Part shown: positions 54,446-64,000 of the stretch, piece by piece
How the letters are laid out: each line of letters opens with the position of its first letter
Numbering within the stretch: position 1 is the stretch's first letter
DNA from: Lucinisca nassula
Lineage: Eukaryota; Mollusca; Bivalvia; Lucinida; Lucinidae
NCBI GenBank assembly: GCA_963580285.1
Contig: OY757010.1
Coordinates: forward strand, 150,212,675 to 150,276,674
Length of the DNA: 64,000 nt
Reading direction: 5' to 3'
Program-made: the position numbers and the translations under genes
Notes under the pieces: generated by a model
The model's input: only the letters and a program-made list of their open reading frames with translations
Told to the model about the DNA's origin: nothing
Database searches by the model: none

Positions 54446-55665
54446 CAAGGTTGGGCGGTCAAAACCAGGGGTGGTTTTAACCGGTGGTTTTAACCGGTTA
54501 AAACCGTCCCGGTCAATACTCCCAGAGTGGTCAATACTGGTCGATTGAAATATTGAGTGGTCAATTGAATAATTTTAGTGTAGAAAAGGCAAAGCTACAG
54601 AAACTTGAAACTATTTTGAAGTTTTGTTCTCTTTGCTGGAGGCTGATCATTTGATAGAGCTTCAGGTTCAGATGTTATTTCTTCATGTGGCCTCATAGCA
54701 ATATTTTCTGGCTTTTTTAGCCCTAGACATTTTGTCTATGACTCAGCAGTCTTAAGACCTTAGCACTAACTTTGACACCTTAAGTATAGCTACATACAGT
54801 CAGCCAATCTTTTTGTAAAAGGATCCAAAATAAAAGAAAATAATTATATACATTTTTTTTTTGTTGTTGTTGTTATCTTCCAAAATTGTGAAGAAGTTCC
54901 AAATTGGGTCTTTAGGTTTCATTCATTTTTGACACCTTCAGTAATAGCTTGATGATAAGATACTATAGATTGCATATAAATCAAAATTTCACACATTAGG
55001 AATAAAGCCTGGTGTCAGTTTATAATACCCCTATTAGGGACATGTAATTGGTCAATTTAGCAATTAGATCTTTGCCACACCCACTGCAGTGGCATGGGTT
55101 AGTCTGTTTTAACAGCAATTTATAGGTGTTGCAGATACTTTTAAATATCCAAAGACATCATTGAATCTTCAGATATTGTTTGGTTAATAAATAAAGGACC
55201 TTTCATAAATCCTTCAAAATCCATGATACATTTAGCTTATTCTTATTCCTGTAAATCAAAATATTAACAATCAATCTAACCTATAAAGGAAAAAAAGAAT
55301 AAATATAAAGATTGTTTGATTGAAAAGAACAGGTCTGTCTACAGTTCAGTGTGTCAATTCAACCTCTTCATTTGACCAGCAATAATGTCTTTTGACTTTT
55401 GATGAAATAAAAAATACCTCAAATAATTACTGTTATTAATAAAAAAACTATTTTGTCTTGTTCAGTGATGAAACTATAGTCTAACATCATGTACATGATC
55501 TAGGGGGAAAGCTTATAAGACCAGCTTAGCAACAGGACAGAGGCATATACTCCAGTGATTTAATCTACCACCAATCGACCAGTATTGACCAGTAATGGCC
55601 GGTTAAAACCGGTTTTAACCACCGGCCCGTCAATACTCATATTGACCGGCTTTTTGCCAACCTTG
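54446..55665. mobile_element. hAT-like non-autonomous element nested in mariner
   Basis: Ends CAAGGTTGG and CCAACCTTG are perfect 9-bp inverted repeats, flanked by the 8-bp duplication TGAAAGTG (54438-54445 and 55666-55673). Subterminal repeats of GGTTTTAACCGG and GGTCAATACT lie near both ends. An 8-bp duplication is the hAT hallmark. No ORF in 1,220 bp. Confidence 0.88.
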
Positions 55666-55675
55666 TGAAAGTGCC

Positions 55676-56724
55676 TTATTTTTCAACATAGTCTCCCTTC
55701 CTGTCCACACACTTCCTCCAGCAATGCTGGAGTCCTTGGATCCCAGTGGTATAGAAGGTCTCATCTTGGTCCCTGAAAAACTCCTCCACAGCAGCTATCA
55801 CCTCCTCGTCTGACTGATAATGCTGCCCAGCCAAGTGCTTTTTCATGTTTGGAAATAGGAAGTAATCTGATGGAGCTAGATCAGGTGAATACGGAGGGTG
55901 ATCGACAAGTGTGAAGCCACAGTCTTGCACATCAGCCATTGCGACAACCGATTTATGAGCAGGCGCATTGTCCTGATGGAACAAGACCCCTTTTGACAAT
56001 TTTCCAGGTCGTTTAGCCTTATTGCTTTTCACAATTGTTTTAGCAGATCTGCATAATACTCCCCATTAATTGTTCTGCCCTTTTGAAAGTAATCTATGAA
56101 TATTATGCCCTTGGCATCCCAGAACACTGATGCCATCACCTTCCCTGCTGCGGAGACGACCTTTGCCTTCTTTGGAGTGGGTGAGCCAGGTTGCTTCCAT
56201 TGCATGGATTGTCTTTTGGTCTCTGGCTCAAATTAATGAACCCAACACTCATCCTGAGTAACAAAATGGTCAAGAAAACAATCTTGGTCTGCTTCAAAAA
56301 TAGCCAAGTTGGCTTGTGACAGGTTCAGTCTGGTCAACTTTTGGTCAGGCGTCAAAAGCCATGGCACCCATCTGGCGGAAACCTTCGACATTCCTAATTC
56401 ACTGTGTAGAGTGTTCTCTACTCGTTCATGGGAGATGCCAACAGTGTTAGCTAACTGATTCACAGTTAAACGCCTATCATCCATCACGGCCCTGTGCACT
56501 TGGCTGATGGTTTCCTCAGTTGTTGTCGTTGTGGGTCGTCCACACCGGTCATCATCTTCAAGGCTGTCCTTGCCCATCTTAAAATTTGCTGCCCACCTTT
56601 TCATGGTTGCATACGAAGGAGCATTATCGCCTCATGTAGCAACCATATCGGCATGAATGTCCTTAGGAGCTAAGCCCTTTTTATGGAGGTACTTGATGAC
56701 ACCACGATGCCAGATTTTGCCCAT
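55676..56724 (-). pseudogene. mariner transposase pseudogene
   Basis: Start at 56724 (MGKIWHRGVIKYLHKKGLAP). N-terminal helix-turn-helix part includes HERVENTLHSELGMSKVSAR; the catalytic part shows TQDECWVH, HQDNAPAH and YSPDLAPSDYF, giving the D,D34D spacing of mariner. Broken by an in-frame TGA at 56632-56634, a TAA at 56233-56235 (just after the first catalytic motif) and a frameshift near 56040. It cannot produce a full transposase. Most similar in feel to the mariner type fused in vertebrate SETMAR; subfamily not resolved. Confidence 0.92.
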
Positions 56725-57129
56725 TTTCTCAAAAACGTGCTAGTATCAATTTAAGAATTTCTACGTTATTGCAGGTAAACTTGAACTCATTTGAGTCAAA
56801 TCAAGTAATAAAGGTTTGGATTTAATGAATACAAAATTTCATGACTGTTCGATGCCTGCTTCTTGGTCAGGCTCAGAACTTTTCAGCCTACCCTCGTATG
56901 TCACATTCAATTCAAAATGATGATATGTCCAATATTTCTTTCAGTTCATTTTATTTTTCTTTCTTTCTTTTCTTTCTAATATTAAATGATTTTCGCACCT
57001 TTGCTAATTGGGCGCGCGATTAAAGGTGTGTGAATTGATTATTAATTGAAGATTTTCACACCTGAAGCGAGATTGGCGGGTATTCTTTGTTTAACAAAAT
57101 GTCATTATGGATTAACAGCATATCAATTA

Positions 57130-60100
57130 AATCATCATCATCAACGGATTTTTGATTAACGTGCAGGTACAGGGGCAACATCCACATAAGTGGGCTCCCT
57201 TCCAGGTAGCTGGCTTGCTGCACGCATGGCAGATCTCACACCAGATCTCCAGGCTTGTCTATCATGAGGATCGATAGCAGAGAGCTTCCATTCTCTGCAA
57301 TCTCTTTCTGTCAGCTGCTTCCAGGTCATCCTTGGCCTTCCCGGCCCCCGCTTTCCACCTACCTGTATGTTACAGGCAGTCTTGACTGCACCATTGGAGA
57401 GTTCCACAAAGTCATGTCCATACCAGCGGAGCCTTCTCTCTTTCAGGATGAGGTCCAGGTCCTCAATGCCAAGATGCTCAAGTACGGTAACTCACTGGAC
57501 CTGATGTTGACGGCGTCCTGTGGCTTGACATTGCAGATCTGTCTGATCATTGCCCTGTCATTCCACTGAAGACGTTGGAGGTTTGGCTTTGTCAATGGCC
57601 ATGTCTCACTGGCATGGAGCATTGCGCTCCGCACACAAGAGCTGTACACACGGCCACGTGTCTTGAACGAGAGGTGGCGGGAAGAGAGAACTGGTAGCAA
57701 CTCCTTGAATTTCTTCTTGGCTGTTTTCACACGTGATGTGGTTTAAAGGTCGCAACCAGCCGCTGCTGAGAGCATATCACCTAGGTAGCAAAAGGAAGCC
57801 ACAACCTACAGCTTGTCCGATCTGACCTGGACTTCCCTCTGTGGTATTCCATCTAAGGGTTGCACAGTTCCTTGGCACCATGTACACCTGTAATCAGGGT
57901 CCTCTATCAAGCGCTTGAGCCCACTGCATTTCTTGTGCACCCAGAACTTGCAGCAATTACAAAAGATACTGTTGCTGCCCACTCAAGTGTGACATACAGC
58001 ACATGGGAACTGGCCTGTACTCTGCAGGAGATCCAGACCTGAACCACAGATCATGATCTTTGTCTTTCCTGAATTCACTCTCAGACCTTTCGCCTCTATT
58101 GCATCTTTCCAAGATAAGAGCCTCCTGACACATTCCTCAAGGGATTCAGCTATGATGACAAGGTCATCAGCATACAGGTCCTCCCAGGGGACTCCGGAGC
58201 AGAACTCACAAGACAAGGCTTCAAGCATAATGATGAAAAGCAGTGGGCTGAGAACAGAGCCTTGATGAACATCCACCTTCACATCGAATTCTTCACACTA
58301 ACCATCACCAACACGGACACGGCTCCGAACATTAGCATACATCCCTTGGACCAGTCGCACAATCCACTCGTCCACTCCAAGTTTTCTTAGTGCCCACTAG
58401 ATTACTTTCCGAGGCTCTCGATCAAATGCCTTCTCCAAGTCTACAAAAGCCATGTAGAGTCTCCTGTTGGCCGCCAAATACTTCTCTTGCAGCTGCCGTA
58501 CAACAAAAATTGCGTCTGTTGTGCCTCTTCCTGGGACGAAGCCAAACTGGGAATCGTCGATGGACACCAACTGCCTAATGAGGCTATCCACAATCCTCTC
58601 CAGGACTTTCATGACCTGTCCTCTCAGCTTGAGACCACGGTAGTTGCCCCGTTCCAATGCATCACCCTTGCTCTTGTAGAGACAGACAATGAAACTCTGT
58701 TCCCAGTCAGAGGGTACCTTTCCATCACGGATGATTGCAGCTGCAAGGTCGCGGATCGAGGCACCCGCATCACCTGCAGCTCTTATAATCTCCACCACTA
58801 TGCCAGAAGGGCCTGGTGCTTTGCCAGTCTTCATCTGAAAGATAGCCTTCTTAACCATATCAATAGTGATTGGGATGGGTGGCCCTTCCACTGGTGGTTC
58901 ATCAGACAGGTGGTCTGGGTCCCAGTCAAACTCAACATTGAGTAGCCTTTGGTAGTGTTCTAACCAGGCTCTCTGCTTTGAGTCTTCACTCATTGATATC
59001 TCCCTTGCATCATTCTTTACTGGTTTGTCACCTACAACATCGGCATTTCTCTTCTCATCTGGTTAGCAAGGCGGTATACTTCTGAGGACTTAGGGTCAAT
59101 ATTCTTGTAGATCTCCTTCTCAGCTTCTTGGCGAGCATGGTGCACCGCAAGTCTGGCTATGCGTTTGGTAGCAAGATATGATGCATGAGTGCCCTTACCA
59201 GTCTTCCATGCCTTAAAGGCTTGCCGCTTCGCTGCAATGACCTTATTAACATGCACATTCCACCACCAGGTTTCGCGACGCCAGCGGTGGGGTCAAGTTG
59301 TGCCACACACCTCTTCGGTTGTCTTGAGCAGACCGGTCTTCGGGCTGTTCCATATATCCTCAGTGGTAGCATCCGCTACACCTGCTGAGGCACTCACATG
59401 CTGGCTGAAAAACGGGCCTCCGTGGCCTAATGGATAAGAGCGCTGACTCTTAGTCATTAGGTCTCTCACCGCCGTGGGTTCGAGCCTCGCTCGGGTCACG
59501 TGTGAGACGCCAAGTTCTGCAACGGAAGGTCAGGTGGTTTTTCTCCGGGTACTCCGGTTTTCGCCCACCTATGATTAACGATCGGCTCGATATGAGTGAA
59601 ATAATCTTGAAAGGGCCGTAAAACCCAAACCAAAAAAAAAAAAAAAAAAAAATGCTGGCTGAAAACCTCCTGGAAATGATTTCTTGTCTGAGATTCTTTC
59701 AGCTTCCAAACTTTTAGTCTGGTGGTTAACTTGCGCTTGGGTTTAGGTGGCACATCAATCCTCATGTCCCATACAAGAAGCTGATGTTGCAGGGCTACTT
59801 CCTCGCCAGGAACTCACTTTCACATCTGTGACAAGTTTTCACATTGTCCTGCGGAAAAGGATGAAATCTATCTGCGTCGCTGCGCTTCCTGACTTGTATG
59901 TGATAAGATGACTGTCAAGTTTCTTGAAGCATGTGTTTCCAAGAAGCAGGTCAAATGCCAGGGCATACTCTAGAATCCTCTCACCCTCAACATCTTGTTC
60001 AGGTCCTACCATACCCGATCCAACCATGCACTTCCTTGTATCCCGTGCCTGCCATTCCAATCTCCGCATGGGATCAGGAGTTCGGTTCCTGGGATCCTGG

Positions 60101-60905
60101 CAGTCACAGCATGCAGTTGGTCAAAGAACAAGTCCTTAACTTCAGCACTTAAACCACTCTGTGGGGCAAACACAGACAGAAGGGTAACCACGCACTGGCC
60201 AACAACAAGCTTCACCACAATGATTCTGTCTGAGACTCTTTGCACTTCAAAAACTTTCTCTATCCACTCTTCTGCAACAAACACTCCTACACCAGCAGTG
60301 CCTTTATCATTTCCAGACCAGTAGAGCTTATACTTGGTGTCCTTGCCCTTGATTGTGCGGCAGTTACCACCACGGTATCTGGTCTCCTGAACATCCACTT
60401 CCCTGCGGGATAATGTTATACTACCTCGCAAACTCTTCCTCTCAGAGTGTTAACATTGAGTGTTCCCATTCTGAATTTCCTCAGGCGCTTGCTTGATTCA
60501 CCACAATGGCCCGACCCTGCCCCCCACGCCTGAGAGGAGGCCAAGCCGGATATGTCACCAACAGAGCTTTGATGTCTGTTGGCACCGCCTAACCTTGATT
60601 TTAAATTTGTAGCTGCCATGATAATTGTTGATGGTTGTAATTTACAGGTCCGCCTGTCCTGGCTGACGTCCCAACTCAATTCTTTTATGGCACCTGAGCA
60701 AGCCGCCATTCCCGACTCACTAGGGCAGGTGTGCTTTACCATTGTCCTTGTACAGCAAGGATCATCCGCCAAACCACAGTAGCTAGTACACCAAGCCATC
60801 GGTCTGTAGATGGTTGCTGCCTAGCTCTGCCACCCAGGTTGTGGCAGCCTCGTAACCCCGAAGGTGGGGAGGCAACTGTGATAATGGGCAACCTCACATT
60901 CCCAC
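57130..60905 (-). pseudogene. APE-type LINE (RTE-like non-LTR retrotransposon), decayed
   Basis: Minus-strand order: 5' region with FRMGTLNVNTLRGR and an endonuclease (VQETRYRGGNCRTIKGKD; CGDWNGRHG; HLITYKSG, TQIDFILFRR, 59840-60430); then the linker (59030-59256), reverse transcriptase (58397-58993: KTGKAPGPSGI, NYRGLKL, FGFVPGRGTTDA, FVDLEKAFD; 57983-58282: QGSVLSPLLFI and catalytic YADDLVI), thumb (57443-57730), and C-terminus (57156-57407: GPGRPRMTWKQLTERDCREW). The tail is (ATG)n-like (plus-strand ATCATCATCATC at 57131-57142), usual for RTE. At least four frame changes and a SINE insertion (59414-59652) make it non-coding now. Clade assignment is tentative. Confidence 0.88.
59414..59652 (+). 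mobile_element. tRNA-derived SINE (family 1), youngest copy, inside the LINE
   Basis: Intact tRNA-like head (GGCCTCCGTGGCCTAATGGA; B box GGGTTCGAGCC), body, and 21-A tail. ATGCTGGCTGAAAA on both sides is the target duplication. Confidence 0.93.
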
Positions 60906-61128
60906 TCATTTAGAGTGTCACAGCTGGATGAATTTTTACATCATACCCAGGACCCTAGAGGTCGTTATATATGGCTCAGCACACACAGACAACACATTAT
61001 ACAAAATTATAATCAAAGTCACATGCCACATTGTAAAGTGGTTAAAAGAAAATTGAGCATTACCATGTTGAAGTACGTTCATTTGTGTCTTGCCTGATTA
61101 AACTAAGAAGATCAGACATCAAAGAACA

Positions 61129-61285
61129 TTAACCCATTAAGTACCAGAAACCCCAAAACGGGTACCCGGGCAAACAGTGCAGGCCCAGATCAGACGCCGC
61201 AGAATGCACCTACACTCTTTGCAAAATGTTCAGCCAATTTCCAAATAGACTTTGAAGAAAACACAACCTGACACCCCTAAATTTT
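61129..61285. mobile_element. piggyBac-like MITE (PB1 variant), right end lost
   Basis: TTAACCCATTAAGTACCAG start and interior GTGCAGGCCCAGATCAGACG; fused to a family B MITE at about 61285. Confidence 0.65.
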
Positions 61286-61543
61286 GAATACACCATAAAT
61301 TTTACCGCCAAAAATCAAAAATTTTAAGATGAAAAATTGTGATATTTTTACTTATTTCTGCTCAAAATATACGTTGTTGGTACTTGTTAGAACCGCCTCA
61401 TTGAGGCGGTTCTAACGAGTACCCACAATCTATATTTTGGAGCAGAAATAAGTAAAATAAGGTTTACCCCTGTAAAGCCCAGATTTACTATATAAAAGTG
61501 GGGATCAAGGGGGATATAATTATAAAGAAGTGTTTTCGTGATG
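61285..61543. mobile_element. Palindrome-centred MITE (family B)
   Basis: Perfect centre GTTAGAACCGCCTCATTGAG and complement (61388-61418), arms TTATTTCTGCTCAAAATATA; right end GAAGTGTTTTCGTGATG; left end replaced by the MITE before it. Confidence 0.7.
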
Positions 61544-61660
61544 GTGTTATACTGCATTCTGGGAAATATAAAACGGACTGCATATACTGAGAGGTAATTT
61601 ATTGTTTTCCCTTCTAGGTGGTCTTTTCTAGTTTCCGCACTCTAAGAGTGTTTTCCATCT

Positions 61661-61678
61661 CTCTCTCTCTCTCTCTGC
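61661..61678. repeat. (CT)n microsatellite
   Basis: Nine CT units. Confidence 0.9.
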
Positions 61679-61765
61679 TAGAGTCCAGGTGACTAAGAAA
61701 AAACTTTCTATTTTTGAGGATATATCCTTTTTGAAAGTATCAGCATTTTTATGTCGTGTTTGTTT

Positions 61766-62045
61766 TGTGGGTCTAACGGCCCAGTCAACACTATTTAGGT
61801 CATTTTTGAGCCAGTCAGTTTACCTATCCACACTTTTCCTGGTCAGGCTTGTATGCATGCGGTTAAACTTAACCAGTACAGTGTGCATTCTTTCGCCAGA
61901 AATTGACAACTGCCCTTCTTGAATCTGCAGAAGGGAGAGAATGACCATAGAAAAGATTTCATGATCAATCTCCACGAAAGAATGTTGCTGACCATGGCAG
62001 GTATCAAACCGCGGCCTCCTGATCACCAGTCAGACCGAGGCTGGC
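61766..62045 (-). mobile_element. tRNA-related SINE (family 4)
   Basis: Minus-strand head: GTCTGACTGGTGATCAGGAG then GCGGTTTGATACCTGCC (B-box region). The body shares GAGAATGACCATAGAAAAGA and GTCAACACTATTTAGG with copies at 6.1, 8.0 and 26.8 kb. Confidence 0.6.
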
Positions 62046-62122
62046 TACCGCAAGAAGTTCTTTCAGTGCTGGAGTCCAAGTGACTGTAACTGATTTGCAG
62101 GAAATCAGGATAACTTATCTAT

Positions 62123-63874
62123 AGACTAGAAATGTGTCCAGACGACACAGATGCCCCCGCCAAGGGCCCCGCCTCACCCCGAAAATCCATGTTGCAACAA
62201 AATTTTCTAAGTGTGTGACCTTGTCATCAGGAACATTTGTGAGAAGTTATATTGAAATTGGTAAAAAAAATGTAAGCGCTAGAGCAATGACAAAGTTTTT
62301 CTAAAAATAGCCACAGTGACCTTGACCTTGAAAGTCGAACTCGCTCGAGGTATTGTCATAAGGAACATTTGTGTGAAGTTATATTGAAATCAGTGAAGAA
62401 ATATAGTTGCTTGAGCGATGACAAAGTTTTTCTAAAAATAGCCACAACGACCTTGACCTTGAAAGTCGAAATCGCTCGAGATATTGTCATAAGGAACATT
62501 TGTGTGAAGTTATATTGAAATCGGTGAAGAAATGTAAGCGCTAGAGCGATGACAAAGTTTTTCTAAAAATAGCCACAGTGACCTTGACCTTGAAAGTGGA
62601 ACTTGCTAGAGATATTGTCATAAGGAACATTAGTGTGAAGTGATATTGAAATTGGTGAAAAATGTAAGCGCTAGTGCAATGACAAAGTTTTTCTAAAAAT
62701 AGCCACAGTGACCTTGACCTTGAAAGTCAAACTCGTTTGAGGTATTGTCATAAGGAAAATTTGTGTGAAGTTTGAAACCAGTGAAGAAATGCAGGTGCTA
62801 GAGCGATGACAAAGTTTTTCTAAAAATAGCCACAGTGACCTTGACCTTGAAAGTCAAACTCGTTTGAGGTATTGTCATAAGGAACATTTGAGTGAAGTTA
62901 TATTGAAATCAGTTAGGAAATATAGACGCTAGAGCTATGTTGTGCGAGGGGATAATTAAAAAATTTTAAGTCTGTGACCTTGACCTTGAGCTCATGGGCA
63001 TGGGTGGGGGTATCGCTGAATAAAATGGAAAGGTATCTAGCATCATACCAAATATCAACTCAATCCATCGCACAATTTGGAAAATATCAACTCTTAAAAT
63101 ATCTAATTAAAAATTTCTAAGTCTGTGACCTTGACCTTGAAGCCATAGGCATGAGTGGGGGTATTGCCAAATAAACATTTGGACCTGTATCTATCATCAT
63201 AGCATACATAAGCCAAATCCATAATATAGTTTGGAAAATTTGAGATGTTTAAAATCTTTCACATTAAAATTGTCTAAGTCTGTGACCTTGACCTTGAGGT
63301 CATAGGCATGGGTGGGGGTATTGCTGAATAAAACATTGTACCTATATCTATCATCATATGAACCAAAGCCATCATAAAAGTTCAGGTTCTACCAGGTACA
63401 AATACCTTAACTGGAGTCTTTAACATGGGAAATTTCTAAGTCCATGACCTTGACCTTGAGGCCATGGGCATGGGTGGGGGTATCGCTGAATAAAACTTAG
63501 GACCTATATCTATAATCATACCAAATATGAACCAGTTCCATCAAATGGTTTGGAAAATATGAGTTCTAAAATGTTCGAGTCTACCTGTTACAAAAACCTT
63601 AACCTGAGTCTTTAACATTGAAAATTTCTAAGTCTGTGACCTTGACTTTGAGGTCACAGGCATGGGTGGGGGTATTGCTTAATATAACTTTGGACCTATA
63701 TCTATCATCATACCAAAGATGAACAAGTTCCATCAAATGGTTAGGAAAATATGAGTTCTAAAAGTTCAGGCTCTACCTGTTACAAAAACTTTAACCTGAG
63801 GTTACAGGATCACGTACGTACATACCCAACCGAAAAACTATATGCCCCCGGCATCATATGATGCGGGGGCATAA
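62123..63874 (+). mobile_element. Helentron-like family E element with a family C block including a family C 3' end
   Basis: 5' ACTAGAAA, hairpin TGTGTC-cagac-GACACA, then GATGCCCCCGC. Six family C units run to the family C 3' terminus at 62933-62956 (GTTGTGCGAGGGGATAATT). Then about five family E units (GTGACCTTGACCTTGAG, GGGCATGGGTGGGGGTATCG, GGACCTATATCTATCATCAT) and the family E 3' hairpin GCATCATATGATGCGGGGGC ending ATAA. Confidence 0.8.
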
Positions 63875-64000
63875 AAAAAATAGCAAAGTTAATTTTTTAT
63901 TGCACTGAGGTCACCGTCGTACGTAACAGATTTATCTATAGAATCGTGGATGGATTCATGGGTTGGGCTTGGCAAACAGAGTATAACCTTATCAGGGTCT
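63875..64000. other. Unassigned window end
   Basis: No element, exon or reading frame recognised in the last 126 bases. Confidence 0.4.

Larger units (their letters stand above)
54383..56896 (-). mobile_element. mariner transposon (inactive), TA target sites visible
   Basis: 36-bp terminal inverted repeats beginning TGAGGGTAGGGTGAAAAGTT (left) and, inverted, CGAGGGTAGGCTGAAAAGTT (right), differing at two positions, each flanked by TA. Without the 1,228-bp nested insertion (element plus one target copy) it is about 1.29 kb, the normal mariner size. Confidence 0.93.

Noticed and set aside
56841..57023. Small plus-strand frame at the right end of the mariner
   Set aside because: It runs from the mariner terminal repeat into flanking T-rich DNA and has no similarity to a known family.
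59185..60324. Several plus-strand frames of 60-110 residues opposite the LINE
   Set aside because: They are antisense to clear endonuclease and reverse-transcriptase coding sequence on the minus strand.

Overview
The window is eukaryotic and looks like a bivalve mollusc genome. It is AT-rich, intron-containing and saturated with small DNA transposons, tRNA-derived SINEs and elements with 130-170 bp tandem cores ending in GACG-type microsatellites, which are typical of bivalves. Species is not determined. There is no bacterial-style gene organisation. Two regions carry most of the protein-coding interest.

(1) Positions 1-5183, minus strand, hold one uninterrupted reading frame of about 1,727 codons that runs off the left edge. 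It is the N-terminal part of a Helitron replicase: a papain-fold-like cysteine protease segment, a basic 21-residue tandem repeat, a DUF6570-like Cys-rich region, a Helitron_like_N region, and a rolling-circle Rep domain with HIH and two-tyrosine motifs. The helicase should lie beyond the edge. (2) Positions 27285-50711, minus strand, hold eight consecutive exons of an ESCRT-III gene, CHMP7. Their splice phases match perfectly; the first exon(s) are beyond or not found to the right. One 49-nt exon is present twice (33581-33629 and 36004-36052) in an approximately 87% identical direct duplication. The acceptor of another exon (45608-45681) has been amplified into a 53-bp minisatellite.

The rest is mobile DNA. 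5.2-10 kb: SINE relics and small repeats. 10-21.5 kb, 25.3-26.2 kb, 27.9-29.5 kb, 36.3-38.3 kb, 48.3-49.4 kb, 52.8-54.0 kb and 62.1-63.9 kb: six or more families of non-autonomous elements that share one plan. The plan is a 5' end ACWAG plus small hairpin plus a short motif, then a tandem core, a GACG-like microsatellite, and a 3' hairpin carrying the reverse complement of the 5' motif and ending in TAA. This is the layout of Helentron-type (Helitron2/HINE, 'pearl'/BIV160-like) elements. One copy has its empty site visible inside the window and shows insertion without a target-site duplication beyond ambiguous A bases. Between these lie piggyBac-like MITEs (TTAA-CCC...GGG-TTAA), pogo/Tc1-like MITEs (TA-CAGT...), palindrome-centred MITEs sharing one core hairpin, and four SINE families.

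54.4-56.9 kb is a dead mariner with a hAT-like element nested inside (8-bp target duplication). 57.1-60.9 kb is a decayed APE-type LINE on the minus strand with a young SINE inserted. A 200-base assembly gap is at 33722-33921. No CRISPR array, rRNA or convincing functional tRNA gene was seen.
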